Assembly (NCBI GenBank): GCA_044450785.1
Contig: JBIOJM010000131.1
Location: 1 to 24,839, forward strand
Origin: JBIOJM01 sp044450785
GTDB lineage: Bacteria > Planctomycetota > Planctomycetia > Isosphaerales > Isosphaeraceae
DNA: 24,839 nucleotides
Direction of reading: 5' to 3'
Under the pieces are notes generated by a model. That model was given only the letters and a program-made list of their open reading frames with translations. It searched no databases and had not been told where the DNA came from. Both the position numbers and the translations under genes were made by a program. How positions within the stretch are numbered: position 1 is the first letter of the stretch; each line of letters begins with the position of its first letter. Below are positions 1-8,225 of the stretch, piece after piece.

Positions 1-60
1 CGACAGAAACCTCGTTTGGTCCAGTCTTTCTTTGCTCAGGCCGGATTGAAGATGGAGTAA
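1..60 (+). CDS. Possible 3' end of a gene cut by the window edge
   Basis: The first reading frame is open from base 1 to a TAA at 58-60 and gives 19 residues ending AQAGLKME. Nothing in this short tail identifies a family. It could equally be chance, since an open stretch of this length is not significant. No hairpin or other 3' signal follows in the next 40 bases. Confidence 0.2.
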   Translation, partial: RQKPRLVQSFFAQAGLKME

Positions 61-97
61 GTAAGACTTAACATTCTTTGCGCAACGGTCAGTAGGT

Positions 98-352
98 GCC
101 GTCTACATCCGCCTCAAGTCCAACGGCATTACGGCTGCAGTAGCGGAAAGGATACCCTGTCCGCGTGTTTGTTCCAGAGCTCGGTGGGGACGTCGTCGTC
201 GTTCTGGCGGCTCAGCGGGAAAGCACAGAGTCGGTCCTCCAAGAACCGCTCGACGAGATCCGCGAGAAAGCGGCCTTATCGAAACTCGGCGGGCGAGCAG
301 CGATTTCCTGGATGAAGGAGAATCCCTACTGATGAAACCGGGCGAGATCTAA
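98..352 (+). pseudogene. Possible remnant of a toxin-antitoxin gene pair
   Basis: A frame from GTG 165 to TGA 330-332 encodes 55 residues (FVPELGGDVVVVLAAQRES near the start, GGRAAISWMKENPY at the end) that look like genuine protein. The frame is closed by TAG 141-143, but the neighbouring frame at 98-160 reads VYIRLKSNGITAAVAERI, so a frameshift may split one gene. The stop overlaps an ATG at 332 (TGATG) that starts MKPGEI and then stops at TAA 350-352. MKPGEI is a usual beginning for PemK/MazF-like toxins, and the overlap is typical of antitoxin-toxin pairs. The toxin-like frame is only six codons long, so any toxin is lost. The family call rests on a six-residue resemblance and recalled context; decayed unrelated genes are an alternative. 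Confidence 0.3.
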
Positions 353-514
353 GGGGAGAGATCGACATCGCGTCCGGCATCATCGGGCGGCTCGCTGCGG
401 ATTCTGCCGACGACTTATCCGGGGCGTTGGGCAAAGTGCGCCCGGCAAAGCTGGTGCGTTCCGCGTGCATGACTGTCAGTTCCCGGATGATCGCTTTCAG
501 CGGTTTTCGGTCCC

Positions 515-3500
515 TCAGTTCACCCGCTCGCCCGGCTTCTTATTGATCAGCTTGTCTTTGGCTCCCTTGAAGAACCAGTCACGGCCGGCGCCGCCGGTCA
601 ACTTGTTCGCATTGCGATCGTCGTTGACGGTCGCCTTCCAGACCAGCCGGAACGACCCATTGGGGCCAACCCCCTTCGTGATGTCCTTGATGCGAGTGGA
701 GTACGACTTGGTGGATTGCCACTCGGCCAGGATCGAATCGAGCGCCAGGTCGTTGGCGAGGCCACTCGCGTCGTGGTTGGTGACGCCACCGATCAAGATC
801 GAGCCTCCCGCGCTGGCCGTTATCGAGTCCTTGCCCTGGTCGCCGATCAGGATGCTGTGGCCGGACCCGCCCTTGATCACGTCGATCCCCGCACCCCCGA
901 CCAGGACATTGCCGTGCGAATCGCCGACCAGATTGTTGCCGAAGGCAGTCCCGCGGACGTTCTCGATGCCGTCGATTCCCCCGTTCACCGCGGTGGCCGT
1001 GCCTTTGGCCAGGTTGACCGCGACCGGATGATTGTAGGCCGAGTAGTCGAGCCAGTCGCTCCCGCCTCCACCGCTGATCTTGCCGGTGATCATCGCAGCC
1101 GGCCCGAATGCGAAGACGTCGGTTCCTGCCGCGCCATGAAGATTCTGAATGTCGGTGAAACCGACATTGCCGAACAGGCTGCCCGTATCGATGTCGGTGA
1201 TCGACCAGACCTCGTCCGCGACTCCGATCAGGCTGCTGATTCCGTCGAGAGAGTTATCGATTCCATGGGCCACCACCTGGAACTGCGTGTTCGAAGCAGC
1301 GCTCTGCAAGTCATAAGTCGCAGAGTCGACGCTTCCCTCGAGCGCCACGGTCTTCAGATGGGAATAATCGACAGAGCCGCTGGACGACGAGCTCGACCAC
1401 TCCACGCTGTTGCTGTTCAGGGTATAGGTGACCTTCGATGACGTCGTACCATCGTCGAGGAGGGTCAGGACATCTTGGCCGCTCTGGCCTTTGACCGTGA
1501 GCGGACCGGCGATCGTATCCAATTGCTCCTTCACCGAGCCCGCCACGACCGTGTTGGCGCCTTGCCCGAGGTCGAGAGTCATCGCCGTGCCCGCCGCCGT
1601 GGCGTGGACCGCGGTCTGCGAATCGCTGCCGGTCTCGAGATCCAATGCGCCGAGCGATTTGAACGCAATTGCCGGTAGCGACCCGTTGAACGTGAGCGAC
1701 CGGGCGTCCATGGTATAACTGCGCCCCTGGGGTCCGTTTTGATCGAGCAAGCGGGCCACGGTCGAGGCTGTGCCCTGGATGGTCAGTGGACCCTGGATCG
1801 TGTCCAGGTCTTCCTGAAGATTGCTCACCAGCACCTGATCGGCGGCATCGCCCGCCAAAACGGTCACAGCCGTGGCGTTGATGGTTCTTGGAACATCGAT
1901 CTCGGCTGGATTCAGTCCCCCGGCCGCGAGATAAATGCTGGTCAGCGGATCGCCTGCGTCGTCGAATTGAATGGTCGCGGCGCCGGTACGCGTGATCCGG
2001 TCGGGCAGAACTTGATAGCTCGCGGATTCACCGGCATCCGTGTCCAGACCGACGAACGAGTCGAATCCCCGGCTCCACTGGAAAGTCAAGGGCCCCTGGA
2101 TGTCATCGAACGAGATGGCTCCGAGGTCGGCCAACCCCTGACCGGTCTGGACGGTTACCGGGACACCGCTCGGCGTGCCGGTGACGAGAATGTCGTTGGT
2201 GAAGCCGCTCTCACTGGCATCGAACGCCAGGCTGGAGATCGCATTGAAGTTGATCTGGATGACCGGAGGGCCGACGCGCTCGAGCTGCGTGGCCGTGAGC
2301 TCGTAGGTCTGGCCCTGACCGTTACCCGAGTCGTCGATGGCCAACGAATCCTGGCCGGTGCCGCCGTTGACGGTGAGAGGTCCGAGGACCTCATCGAGTT
2401 TCTGGGACGAATCGCTGACGGTGATTCCGTTATTGCCGTCTCCGGCGTCGACGGTCGTGGTGGTTCCGGATTCCGTGCCGAGGACATCGATCGTGTTGTC
2501 TTCTGCGGTCGCGGCTTTCAAGAGGAGCTGGCCAATGCTCTGGTACTGGATTTCGGCCGGCTCGTTCACCCGTGCCACGTCGCTCGCCGTGACTCGATAC
2601 GTATCGGAGCGCGGCGACCCCTCATCGTCGACGGTGAGCCCGGTCGACGGACCGCTCTCGTCGATGACATCCAAGGTCGCGGCGAGGTAGTCGAGCGTGC
2701 TCGTGGGGTCGGAGGTGGCGCCATTCGGCCCACCGTCGAATCCCACGTAGATCTGGTCGTCCTCGCCGTTCGTTCGCACGGTCGTCGGGGCGTTGGGCAA
2801 GACGCTTTCCACGTAGATCTGGTCGAAGTGGGCCGGGTCGAAGGAATACGTGCCGGTGAGCGACACGCCGCCGGAGAAATCTCCGCCGGTGGCCTGGAAG
2901 GTAACGGTCATCGGGTAGCGGTAAGAAGGGCCCTGGCCGTAGAGATTCACAATCTGGCCCACGTAACGCAGCAGGTAGCCTTGTGGGGTGGACGTCCCTT
3001 GCCCGGAGTGATCCGGCGCGAGGCTCGAGGTCAGCGTGAGGATGTCACCCACGGTGCTCGCGGCGTCGTCGAACGTGATCTGATTGGAGCCGGCGCCCGC
3101 GTCGAGCAACAGAGGTCCCTGGATATCGTCGAGGGCGCTGCTCGGACCGCCGACGTTGATCGTGTCCTTGCCGCCGCCCGTGGACACCGTCGTCGCCGCG
3201 GGCTGGGTGTCGGTCACCGTCACCGAGTCGGCGCCGGCGAAGGTGTTGACGTCGAGCGAGTCGCTCGACTTGGGCAAGGGTGCGTCAATATCGTAAGTGA
3301 CCGTCGTGCGATTGGGGCCGTACGTCGTGGTGATTGCCGTCGTCGTCCATTGTTGTTGATAGATCGGCTGGCCGTTCGAGCCATACTGGCCGGTCGCGAC
3401 CTGCTGGACGCCGAGACTCACGATATCGTCCCCCGCCGGCCCGTTGACGATCACGTGATCGCCGTTGGCGTCCGGGGCGGTCGTGTACTCGTGCAGGTTG

Positions 3501-6500
3501 ACGTTCACCTGCGTCACGGTGACCGTACTCAGGTCGTTGATGACGTAGGTTTCTCCTCCGGAGTTGGCCTGATCGTCGGCGTCGACGCTGATGGTCGGGA
3601 CGTTGGATTCTTGGATCTGGCCGACCGATTGCTGATCCTTGTCCTCGCCCGAGATCAAGACACTGGGAATATCCGTGTTCGCTGACGAGAGCGTCCAGGT
3701 CTCGCCGGCCTGGTCGCCCAGGACGTCGAGCTGGCAAAGGGTGGTGTAACCGCTAACGGAAAGGGGACCGGCTCCTTCCTGCCATTGGAAGTCCGTCTGG
3801 CCGTAACCCGCCAACATAGAATCGCCGCCAAGCTCTTTGTCGTTCTTCCCCGCGATCATCACGTACTGGGAAGGCATGGACGGGTCGACGGAGTTCGGGT
3901 CGGACTGGGCAAGGGAATCGTCGCTGCCGTCGAAGTTGTCATTACCGAACCCTCCCCCTTTCATCGTGGCACCCGCGTTGCCGGCCTGGAGCAAATCGTC
4001 CTGCCCGCCGTCCTGTCCGGCGCCCAGGACCTCGGCGGGATTGGCGATCAGCATGTTCCATGCGGCCTGCTTCTCGGCGTCGTAGCCCTTGGCGCTCAGA
4101 TCGCCCCCGATCAGCGTGTTCTGGCCGAAACCCCCTTGAAGGGTGTTGAGCGTCTGGATCGGCTTCTTGAGCTGGCCCGGGTTGCCTTGCGAAACATCCC
4201 AGGTCCCCCCTTTCATGTAGGTGTTTCCCGTACCCATGTACTGGAAATCATTGCCGTGAGGGCCGCCGATGCAGTAGGCACTGGCGGCGACGCCCTGGTC
4301 GACCGTAACGGTCTCGGGCGTCGAGCCGGAGTCTTCCAGGGCGATGATGGTCGTGCCCGCCGTGTCGGCTCCCGGGATTTCCTCGACAGCGCCGAAGGCA
4401 CTGACGAGCAGGGCCTTGTCGGCGATGCCTTTTTGGTCGGTCGGCAGGGAGATGTCGAAATCCTCGTCGGTGGCTCCGGTACTGTTGACATTCTGACGGC
4501 GCGACGCGAAATCGCCCATGTCGAGCACGAGGACCCGGGTGGTACTGGGCAGTTGTTGCTCGATGTCCGCCACGGGAAGGCCGGGGATCGGCGGGTTGCT
4601 GGGGTCGGGGTTGTCGAACAACTCCGCGAGCTGCGGCGTCGCCGTCGGCTGGCACGAAGGGCAACTGAAATCGAACAGCGTGATGCTGCCCAGGGGATAG
4701 GAGTAATTGAGGTCGAAGGGTGAGACCCCGACCTGGACGAACGCCGACAGGCTGAGATCCGCCGAACCCCCGACGGTGAAGGGACAGAATGGTCCGCCGC
4801 TCACGGTATCGTTGGTGAAATCATCGAGCTGCAGGACCGTTTCCGAAAGTGGCTTGTTTTTCTGATCGACGGTGTCGACGGTGTGCGTATTCGGCCCCGT
4901 CGTGTTGATTCCCGTGACGCCGAAGCTCAATCCGAGCGAGCCGTTGGCGCCGGCCTGGACCAAGCCCAGATCCAGCTCCCCGGTCAGGCCGATGCTCCCG
5001 ATCAACTGGGCCGAGACGTTGGCGATGAACAGGCCGTCGATGGGATCGTCCGCCGCATTGTGGAAACCGTACGTATCGTAGCCCAGGGTCAATCCGGCGG
5101 AGAGTCCGAAGCTCGCGGTGAGCTGTAGAAAGAGCGGGATGGGAGGAATGATCGGCCCGATCGCCGGGCCGAGATCGATGTTCGCCAGCTTGGGCAGGTT
5201 AATCGGGTTCAACGTGTACTGAAACAGCGCCACGTTGTCGTTCGAAAGGATGGCGTCGAACGCCAGCGCCGGATCCGTCAGCACCGGCAGGACGACCGTT
5301 CCATCGAGATCTGCGCCCAGTTCATCGAGGAATGTCTGGATCGTGTTGACCGTTTGCGAGTCTTGTTGGGCCTGCGTTTCGATTGACGAGAGGAGAGCCG
5401 AGAAGTTGATATTCGTGCGCGTATCCACGCTCGAGGCCAGTGTACTGCCGGCGAAATTGAACTCTCCTCCTTGCGGAAACGAGAAACTGCCGGTCCCGTC
5501 GACGAAATCGTGGAGCGTATCCAGTAATGACAGAAAGCCCTGGTCGTTGATCGGCAGGAAGTCCTGCAACAAGGTCCTGGGCGTCACGGTGATGCCCAGG
5601 TTCGAGAGGACGGGCAGCGGCTGATAGAAGAAATTCACGACATCCTGCAAGGGCTTGATTTCCTTATCAAGCTCCTGGATGAGGGGACTGGACGCCGCGT
5701 TGAGCTCGTTGCTCAGGGAGTTCAGGTCAACGCCCGCATCGAAGGTGACGCTCGGCACCTCGCCGTCGCTCAAAGCGTCAAATGGGCTCACATTGCTGGT
5801 GACGCTGTTCAAAGGCCAATTGACGCTGAGATCCATCGTGAGCGCCGGCGCGTCGGCGACGTCGAGCGCGTAGGCCAGGTTGACGTTTCCGACCGCACTG
5901 TTGTCGAAATTGATCTGGTCGATGTTTGATTCAGCGAAGTCGTAGATCAGGCTCGTCGCCGAGCAATTGAACGTCACCGGGACATCGAGCGAGCTCGGAG
6001 CCTGGGCGTTATCGGTCACCTCGACGGGAACGCCGTTGAGCGTGGCGGCCGCGCCGGTAAACCCGCTGAGGTTGGCCTTAAGCCCGACCTGCAACAGTGG
6101 ATTGTTGGCGCTGTTCTGCGTCGGGTCGACGAAGACGCCGGTTTTATCGAGGCCGAAGTATAGCTCGATTTTGAAAGTGAGCTGGGCGGTGACGACCGAT
6201 CTGGTGGTCACAGCCAAGGACGCGAGTCCGGGCAAACCGAGCTCCAGGGCGACCGACTCGGTGAGAGTGGTGGGTGTGGTCGTGGACGCCTGCACGGCGA
6301 ATGTCGCCTGGCTTGTGGACAAGCTGGTGTTGGTGACCTGGGGTTGGTAGGACGCCAGGGCCGTGTTCAGGTCGGAGACCACCACGTCCTGGGGTTGTTG
6401 GCCCTGGACGGGTGGGTTTTGCTGGAAGGCTGAAGAGATCCCCTGGGCCAGGGTCGCGAACACCTGCCCTACGGGATCGTTGGGTTGCCCGAGTTGGGTG

Positions 6501-6742
6501 CCCACCAGAGGCAGCGAGTAGCCGGATGTGGGATTGAGGAAGTGGTCGTTGACACTGCTTTGCAGTGTGGAAAAGATGGACTGGAGGCCGGGACCGACAA
6601 GGGCCCAGTTCAGGCTCAAGAGCGTCCGGTCCTCCAGGTGCTCTGCAATCGGACTGGCGGGGAAGCTCCGGCGCACGCGCCGGGAGTGGCATCTCGAGTC
6701 ATTTTTTCGAAAAAAGCCGCCTCGCGAGATCATCCGATTCAT
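515..6742 (-). CDS. Giant secreted planctomycete surface protein with RTX-like C-terminal repeats
   Basis: A 2075-residue protein, probably exported and cell-surface associated. The N-terminus is basic (first ~30 residues rich in Arg), followed by HLEDRTLLS at 35-43, the motif found near the start of many planctomycete extracellular proteins. Residues ~45-750 are a Leu/Asn/Asp-rich beta-type region without a family I recognise; it has a CPSC pair near residue 690. Residues ~1150-1780 contain at least five degenerate units of roughly 100 residues built around LDxIQGPLTVxG (LDDIQGPLLLDAG, LDEVLGPLTVNGG, LDTIQGPLTIQG, LDTIAGPLTVKG). Near 1925-1990 are RTX/haemolysin-type glycine-aspartate turns (GGAGIDVIKGGSGHSILIG), likely Ca2+-binding. 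The end, LTGGAGRDWFF...GERVN, is a usual terminus for such proteins. The start ATG at 6742 has AGGGA eight bases upstream; an in-frame ATG at 6733 is the alternative. Adhesion or matrix function is inference. Confidence 0.9.
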   Translation of the reverse strand: MNRMISRGGFFRKNDSRCHSRRVRRSFPASPIAEHLEDRTLLSLNWALVGPGLQSIFSTLQSSVNDHFLNPTSGYSLPLVGTQLGQPNDPVGQVFATLAQGISSAFQQNPPVQGQQPQDVVVSDLNTALASYQPQVTNTSLSTSQATFAVQASTTTPTTLTESVALELGLPGLASLAVTTRSVVTAQLTFKIELYFGLDKTGVFVDPTQNSANNPLLQVGLKANLSGFTGAAATLNGVPVEVTDNAQAPSSLDVPVTFNCSATSLIYDFAESNIDQINFDNSAVGNVNLAYALDVADAPALTMDLSVNWPLNSVTSNVSPFDALSDGEVPSVTFDAGVDLNSLSNELNAASSPLIQELDKEIKPLQDVVNFFYQPLPVLSNLGITVTPRTLLQDFLPINDQGFLSLLDTLHDFVDGTGSFSFPQGGEFNFAGSTLASSVDTRTNINFSALLSSIETQAQQDSQTVNTIQTFLDELGADLDGTVVLPVLTDPALAFDAILSNDNVALFQYTLNPINLPKLANIDLGPAIGPIIPPIPLFLQLTASFGLSAGLTLGYDTYGFHNAADDPIDGLFIANVSAQLIGSIGLTGELDLGLVQAGANGSLGLSFGVTGINTTGPNTHTVDTVDQKNKPLSETVLQLDDFTNDTVSGGPFCPFTVGGSADLSLSAFVQVGVSPFDLNYSYPLGSITLFDFSCPSCQPTATPQLAELFDNPDPSNPPIPGLPVADIEQQLPSTTRVLVLDMGDFASRRQNVNSTGATDEDFDISLPTDQKGIADKALLVSAFGAVEEIPGADTAGTTIIALEDSGSTPETVTVDQGVAASAYCIGGPHGNDFQYMGTGNTYMKGGTWDVSQGNPGQLKKPIQTLNTLQGGFGQNTLIGGDLSAKGYDAEKQAAWNMLIANPAEVLGAGQDGGQDDLLQAGNAGATMKGGGFGNDNFDGSDDSLAQSDPNSVDPSMPSQYVMIAGKNDKELGGDSMLAGYGQTDFQWQEGAGPLSVSGYTTLCQLDVLGDQAGETWTLSSANTDIPSVLISGEDKDQQSVGQIQESNVPTISVDADDQANSGGETYVINDLSTVTVTQVNVNLHEYTTAPDANGDHVIVNGPAGDDIVSLGVQQVATGQYGSNGQPIYQQQWTTTAITTTYGPNRTTVTYDIDAPLPKSSDSLDVNTFAGADSVTVTDTQPAATTVSTGGGKDTINVGGPSSALDDIQGPLLLDAGAGSNQITFDDAASTVGDILTLTSSLAPDHSGQGTSTPQGYLLRYVGQIVNLYGQGPSYRYPMTVTFQATGGDFSGGVSLTGTYSFDPAHFDQIYVESVLPNAPTTVRTNGEDDQIYVGFDGGPNGATSDPTSTLDYLAATLDVIDESGPSTGLTVDDEGSPRSDTYRVTASDVARVNEPAEIQYQSIGQLLLKAATAEDNTIDVLGTESGTTTTVDAGDGNNGITVSDSSQKLDEVLGPLTVNGGTGQDSLAIDDSGNGQGQTYELTATQLERVGPPVIQINFNAISSLAFDASESGFTNDILVTGTPSGVPVTVQTGQGLADLGAISFDDIQGPLTFQWSRGFDSFVGLDTDAGESASYQVLPDRITRTGAATIQFDDAGDPLTSIYLAAGGLNPAEIDVPRTINATAVTVLAGDAADQVLVSNLQEDLDTIQGPLTIQGTASTVARLLDQNGPQGRSYTMDARSLTFNGSLPAIAFKSLGALDLETGSDSQTAVHATAAGTAMTLDLGQGANTVVAGSVKEQLDTIAGPLTVKGQSGQDVLTLLDDGTTSSKVTYTLNSNSVEWSSSSSSGSVDYSHLKTVALEGSVDSATYDLQSAASNTQFQVVAHGIDNSLDGISSLIGVADEVWSITDIDTGSLFGNVGFTDIQNLHGAAGTDVFAFGPAAMITGKISGGGGSDWLDYSAYNHPVAVNLAKGTATAVNGGIDGIENVRGTAFGNNLVGDSHGNVLVGGAGIDVIKGGSGHSILIGDQGKDSITASAGGSILIGGVTNHDASGLANDLALDSILAEWQSTKSYSTRIKDITKGVGPNGSFRLVWKATVNDDRNANKLTGGAGRDWFFKGAKDKLINKKPGERVN

Positions 6743-6809
6743 CAGTCTGTCCCTGTTGAGAATCGAGGGAAGCGATCGTGACGGCTCGTTTGCATCGCCA
6801 AGTGGTCAT

Positions 6810-7103
6810 CTAGCTTTTCCTGAAAACCGCCAGGTAATTCCGGCCGTCGTCCAGCGGGCTGCCGAGTCGGTCCAGCAGATGGGCGGCCTTGACGGTGAGC
6901 TCGACCGAGGGCGGAAACTTGAGCGGCTTCTTGGTTCTGAGGCTAGTTGTTGACCCTGTTGAAGGTGATCGTAATCCTGCCGTGTTCCGCGTGCTTCCCC
7001 TTCACCGGGACGATCTTGAAGATTGCCATTTCTTGGCCAGTCGCGGCAACATCAACTCCATCGCGTCCAGCTCCGGGCGTCTGTGGAAGGACTTGCGGAT
7101 CAT
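6810..7103 (-). pseudogene. Collapsed remnant of a planctomycete surface-protein gene
   Basis: Three pieces on one strand look like parts of a single lost gene. ATG 7103, with GGGAG nine bases upstream, begins MIRKSFHRRPELDAMEL, a basic start weakly like secreted planctomycete proteins, but this frame stops at 7002-7004. An overlapping frame from ATG 7029 reads VPVKGKHAEHGRITITFNRV and stops at its 29th codon; the pattern GRITITF is like the first strand of the final beta domain in these surface proteins. The first frame then resumes and reads LKFPPSVELTVKAAHLLDRL followed by GSPLDD and ends YLAVFRKS at TAG 6810-6812, like the last strands of such a domain. The internal deletion and frameshift are inferred from these fragments; there is no intact coding sequence here. 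Confidence 0.45.
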
Positions 7104-7124
7104 GGTGTTTAGCTCCCATAACTG

Positions 7125-7349
7125 CTAACAGGGATCGGGCGGCTCGTGGGCCGCGGCGATTGTGGTTCCATTCCCCGCTGGGGCTTCATGCGGCAAGGCC
7201 GCTGCCACCATGCTCGGGACGTGCGGTGGTGGTACAGGCAGGGCTGGCGAAGGCGCCAGCCGCCTCTCGATCGATTCGACAGCCAGTCCGATTGATCGGC
7301 GTCGCCGTTTGGTCCGCCGCAGCCGGTGCGCCAAGCTTGTCAGGTTCAT
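7125..7349 (-). CDS. Small Pro/Ala-rich protein with a surface-protein-like N-terminal motif
   Basis: A 74-residue protein of unknown function. Residues 1-20 are strongly basic (HRLRRTKRRRR) and are followed by VESIERRLAPSP, which resembles the LEDRTLLS/LEERALLS signature of planctomycete exported proteins and sits at a similar distance from the start. The remainder is rich in Pro, Ala and His. The ATG at 7349 is supported by GAGGAG about ten bases upstream, and start plus binding site lie inside a 194-bp module repeated upstream of the TIGR03118-like gene. It ends 21 bases before the first ATG of the pseudogene at 6810-7103. It may be a genuine small secreted protein, or the surviving 5' end of a larger surface protein truncated by the rearrangement that produced the pseudogene. 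Confidence 0.55.
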   Translation of the reverse strand: MNLTSLAHRLRRTKRRRRSIGLAVESIERRLAPSPALPVPPPHVPSMVAAALPHEAPAGNGTTIAAAHEPPDPC

Positions 7350-7536
7350 GAGTGACGTCTCCTCTGGAGGGAACCACGGGGCGCCGCGACGTGCGGCGGC
7401 CCATCATGACAACCGCGCGGCGCGGCGGTTTGTCCACAGGCGGTTCGTTCCCTCCGACGGTTTTTGCTGCCGATGCGTCGTCGGATTGATGCGCCGCTCC
7501 GCCGGATCGCACCCTATCAAGGGCGGCAAGCGCTAC
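7343..7536 (-). repeat. 194-bp leader module, copy 1
   Basis: Aligned base by base with 10290-10483, this stretch shows 27 mismatches in 194 positions (86% identity) and no gaps. Read on the minus strand it starts with GTAGCGCTTGCCGCCC, passes an A-run followed by CCGTCGGAGGGAAC, a CTGTGGACAAA box (TTGTCCACA on the plus strand at 7430-7438) and CCGCGCGGTT, and finishes with a GAGGAG ribosome binding site and ATG. It therefore looks like a transcribed 5' leader or promoter-leader unit rather than a mobile element; no terminal inverted repeats were seen. Here it drives the small gene at 7125-7349. Confidence 0.8.
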
Positions 7537-7770
7537 CGTGCGGCATCGTATCTGACACCCAGGAATCGCGAAAAATGGATGTCTGACGGTCCAATTCCGT
7601 GCGCCGTTCACCTTCCGAATGGAGCACTGCGATGGTTGAGCTAACATCCGCGAAAAATTGATCCCGGCCACCGCGAATGTCGAGGAGGCCGAGTTTCGGC
7701 CGGCGCCGCAGAAGCACGGGGGGGCGGCAGCTCGAGGGCCGCTTGCGAGGTCCCTCTATAAACTCCACTA
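7537..7770. other. Gap between leader module copy 1 and the insertion sequence
   Basis: No supported gene. The short block CGCGAAAAAT(G/T)GAT occurs twice in the same orientation, near 7567 and near 7649. These blocks may be promoter or leader elements for the minus-strand genes to the left, but no convincing -35/-10 pair is visible. The stretch ends at TA 7769-7770, the left target dinucleotide of the insertion sequence. Confidence 0.4.
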
Positions 7771-7800
7771 GTGCTTTGTCACAGCTTAATTCTAGGGTAG
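7771..7800 (+). repeat. Left terminal inverted repeat of the IS630 element
   Basis: Matches the reverse complement of 8714-8743 at 25 of 30 positions. It begins with G immediately after the TA target and contains the shared block GTCACAGCT. Well-kept ends suggest the element could still be mobilised by an intact transposase elsewhere in the genome (inference). Confidence 0.85.
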
Positions 7801-8225
7801 ACCGACGCGAGTTTGCAGCGGGCATCATCGATCTTCATTTGCCAGTCGACGCCGCGCTGTGTGCTGTTGACGTCGGACGACCAAGCCCTGGTCTCCACTC
7901 GTAGCGCTCCGGCGTGGGCGAAGCGGCGACCAGCCACGCATTGGCGCGTCAGCGAACTCAGTTCGTTCTCGGCGATGTTCAGCCAACTGCCGTGCTTGGG
8001 CGTGTAGCAGAAGTCGATGCGTCGGACAAGCTGCCGCGCTCGGGCGGCTGCGAAGCTCTCGTAGAAGGCGCCCAGCAATTGCACCGGCTGTTCGTCCATG
8101 CACAGGACCGGGCGCGTCGGGTCAAATGGCTTTGCGTAGGTCTCCCGCACTTCTTCCATGTGGGCCACGAACTCACCGTCGGCCTCGGGCGGGATGACCC
8201 AGTACTCGATCTTGCGGTTCGTCAT
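7779..8225 (-). pseudogene. IS630 transposase, catalytic half with internal deletion
   Basis: The second transposase frame would be reached from the first by a -1 shift at the A8 run at 8230-8237. It contains the first catalytic aspartate region (VLCMDEQPVQLL) and the third catalytic motif YTPKHGSWLNIAENE, plus the usual C-terminus WQMKIDDARCKLASVYPRI. In complete IS630-family proteins roughly 70-80 residues, including the second aspartate in a VxDNxxTH-like segment, separate these two blocks. Here EQPVQLL runs directly into GAFYESF, so the second catalytic aspartate is absent and the enzyme should be inactive. The deletion keeps the reading frame. An ATG at 8225 opens this frame on its own, but no binding site supports independent initiation. 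Confidence 0.8.

Noticed and set aside
276..470. 64-codon minus-strand frame near the left edge
   Set aside because: It overlaps the more protein-like plus-strand remnant at 165-332 and has no binding site or family resemblance.
1739..3685. 648-codon plus-strand open frame opposite the giant surface-protein gene
   Set aside because: It is the antisense shadow of a GC-rich coding region; the composition is Arg/Val/Asp-rich without domain features, while the minus-strand product has clear motifs.
7430..7438. DnaA-type box as sign of a replication origin
   Set aside because: Boxes are single and widely spaced, there is no AT-rich unwinding stretch and no dnaA/dnaN neighbourhood; a transcriptional or leader role fits better.
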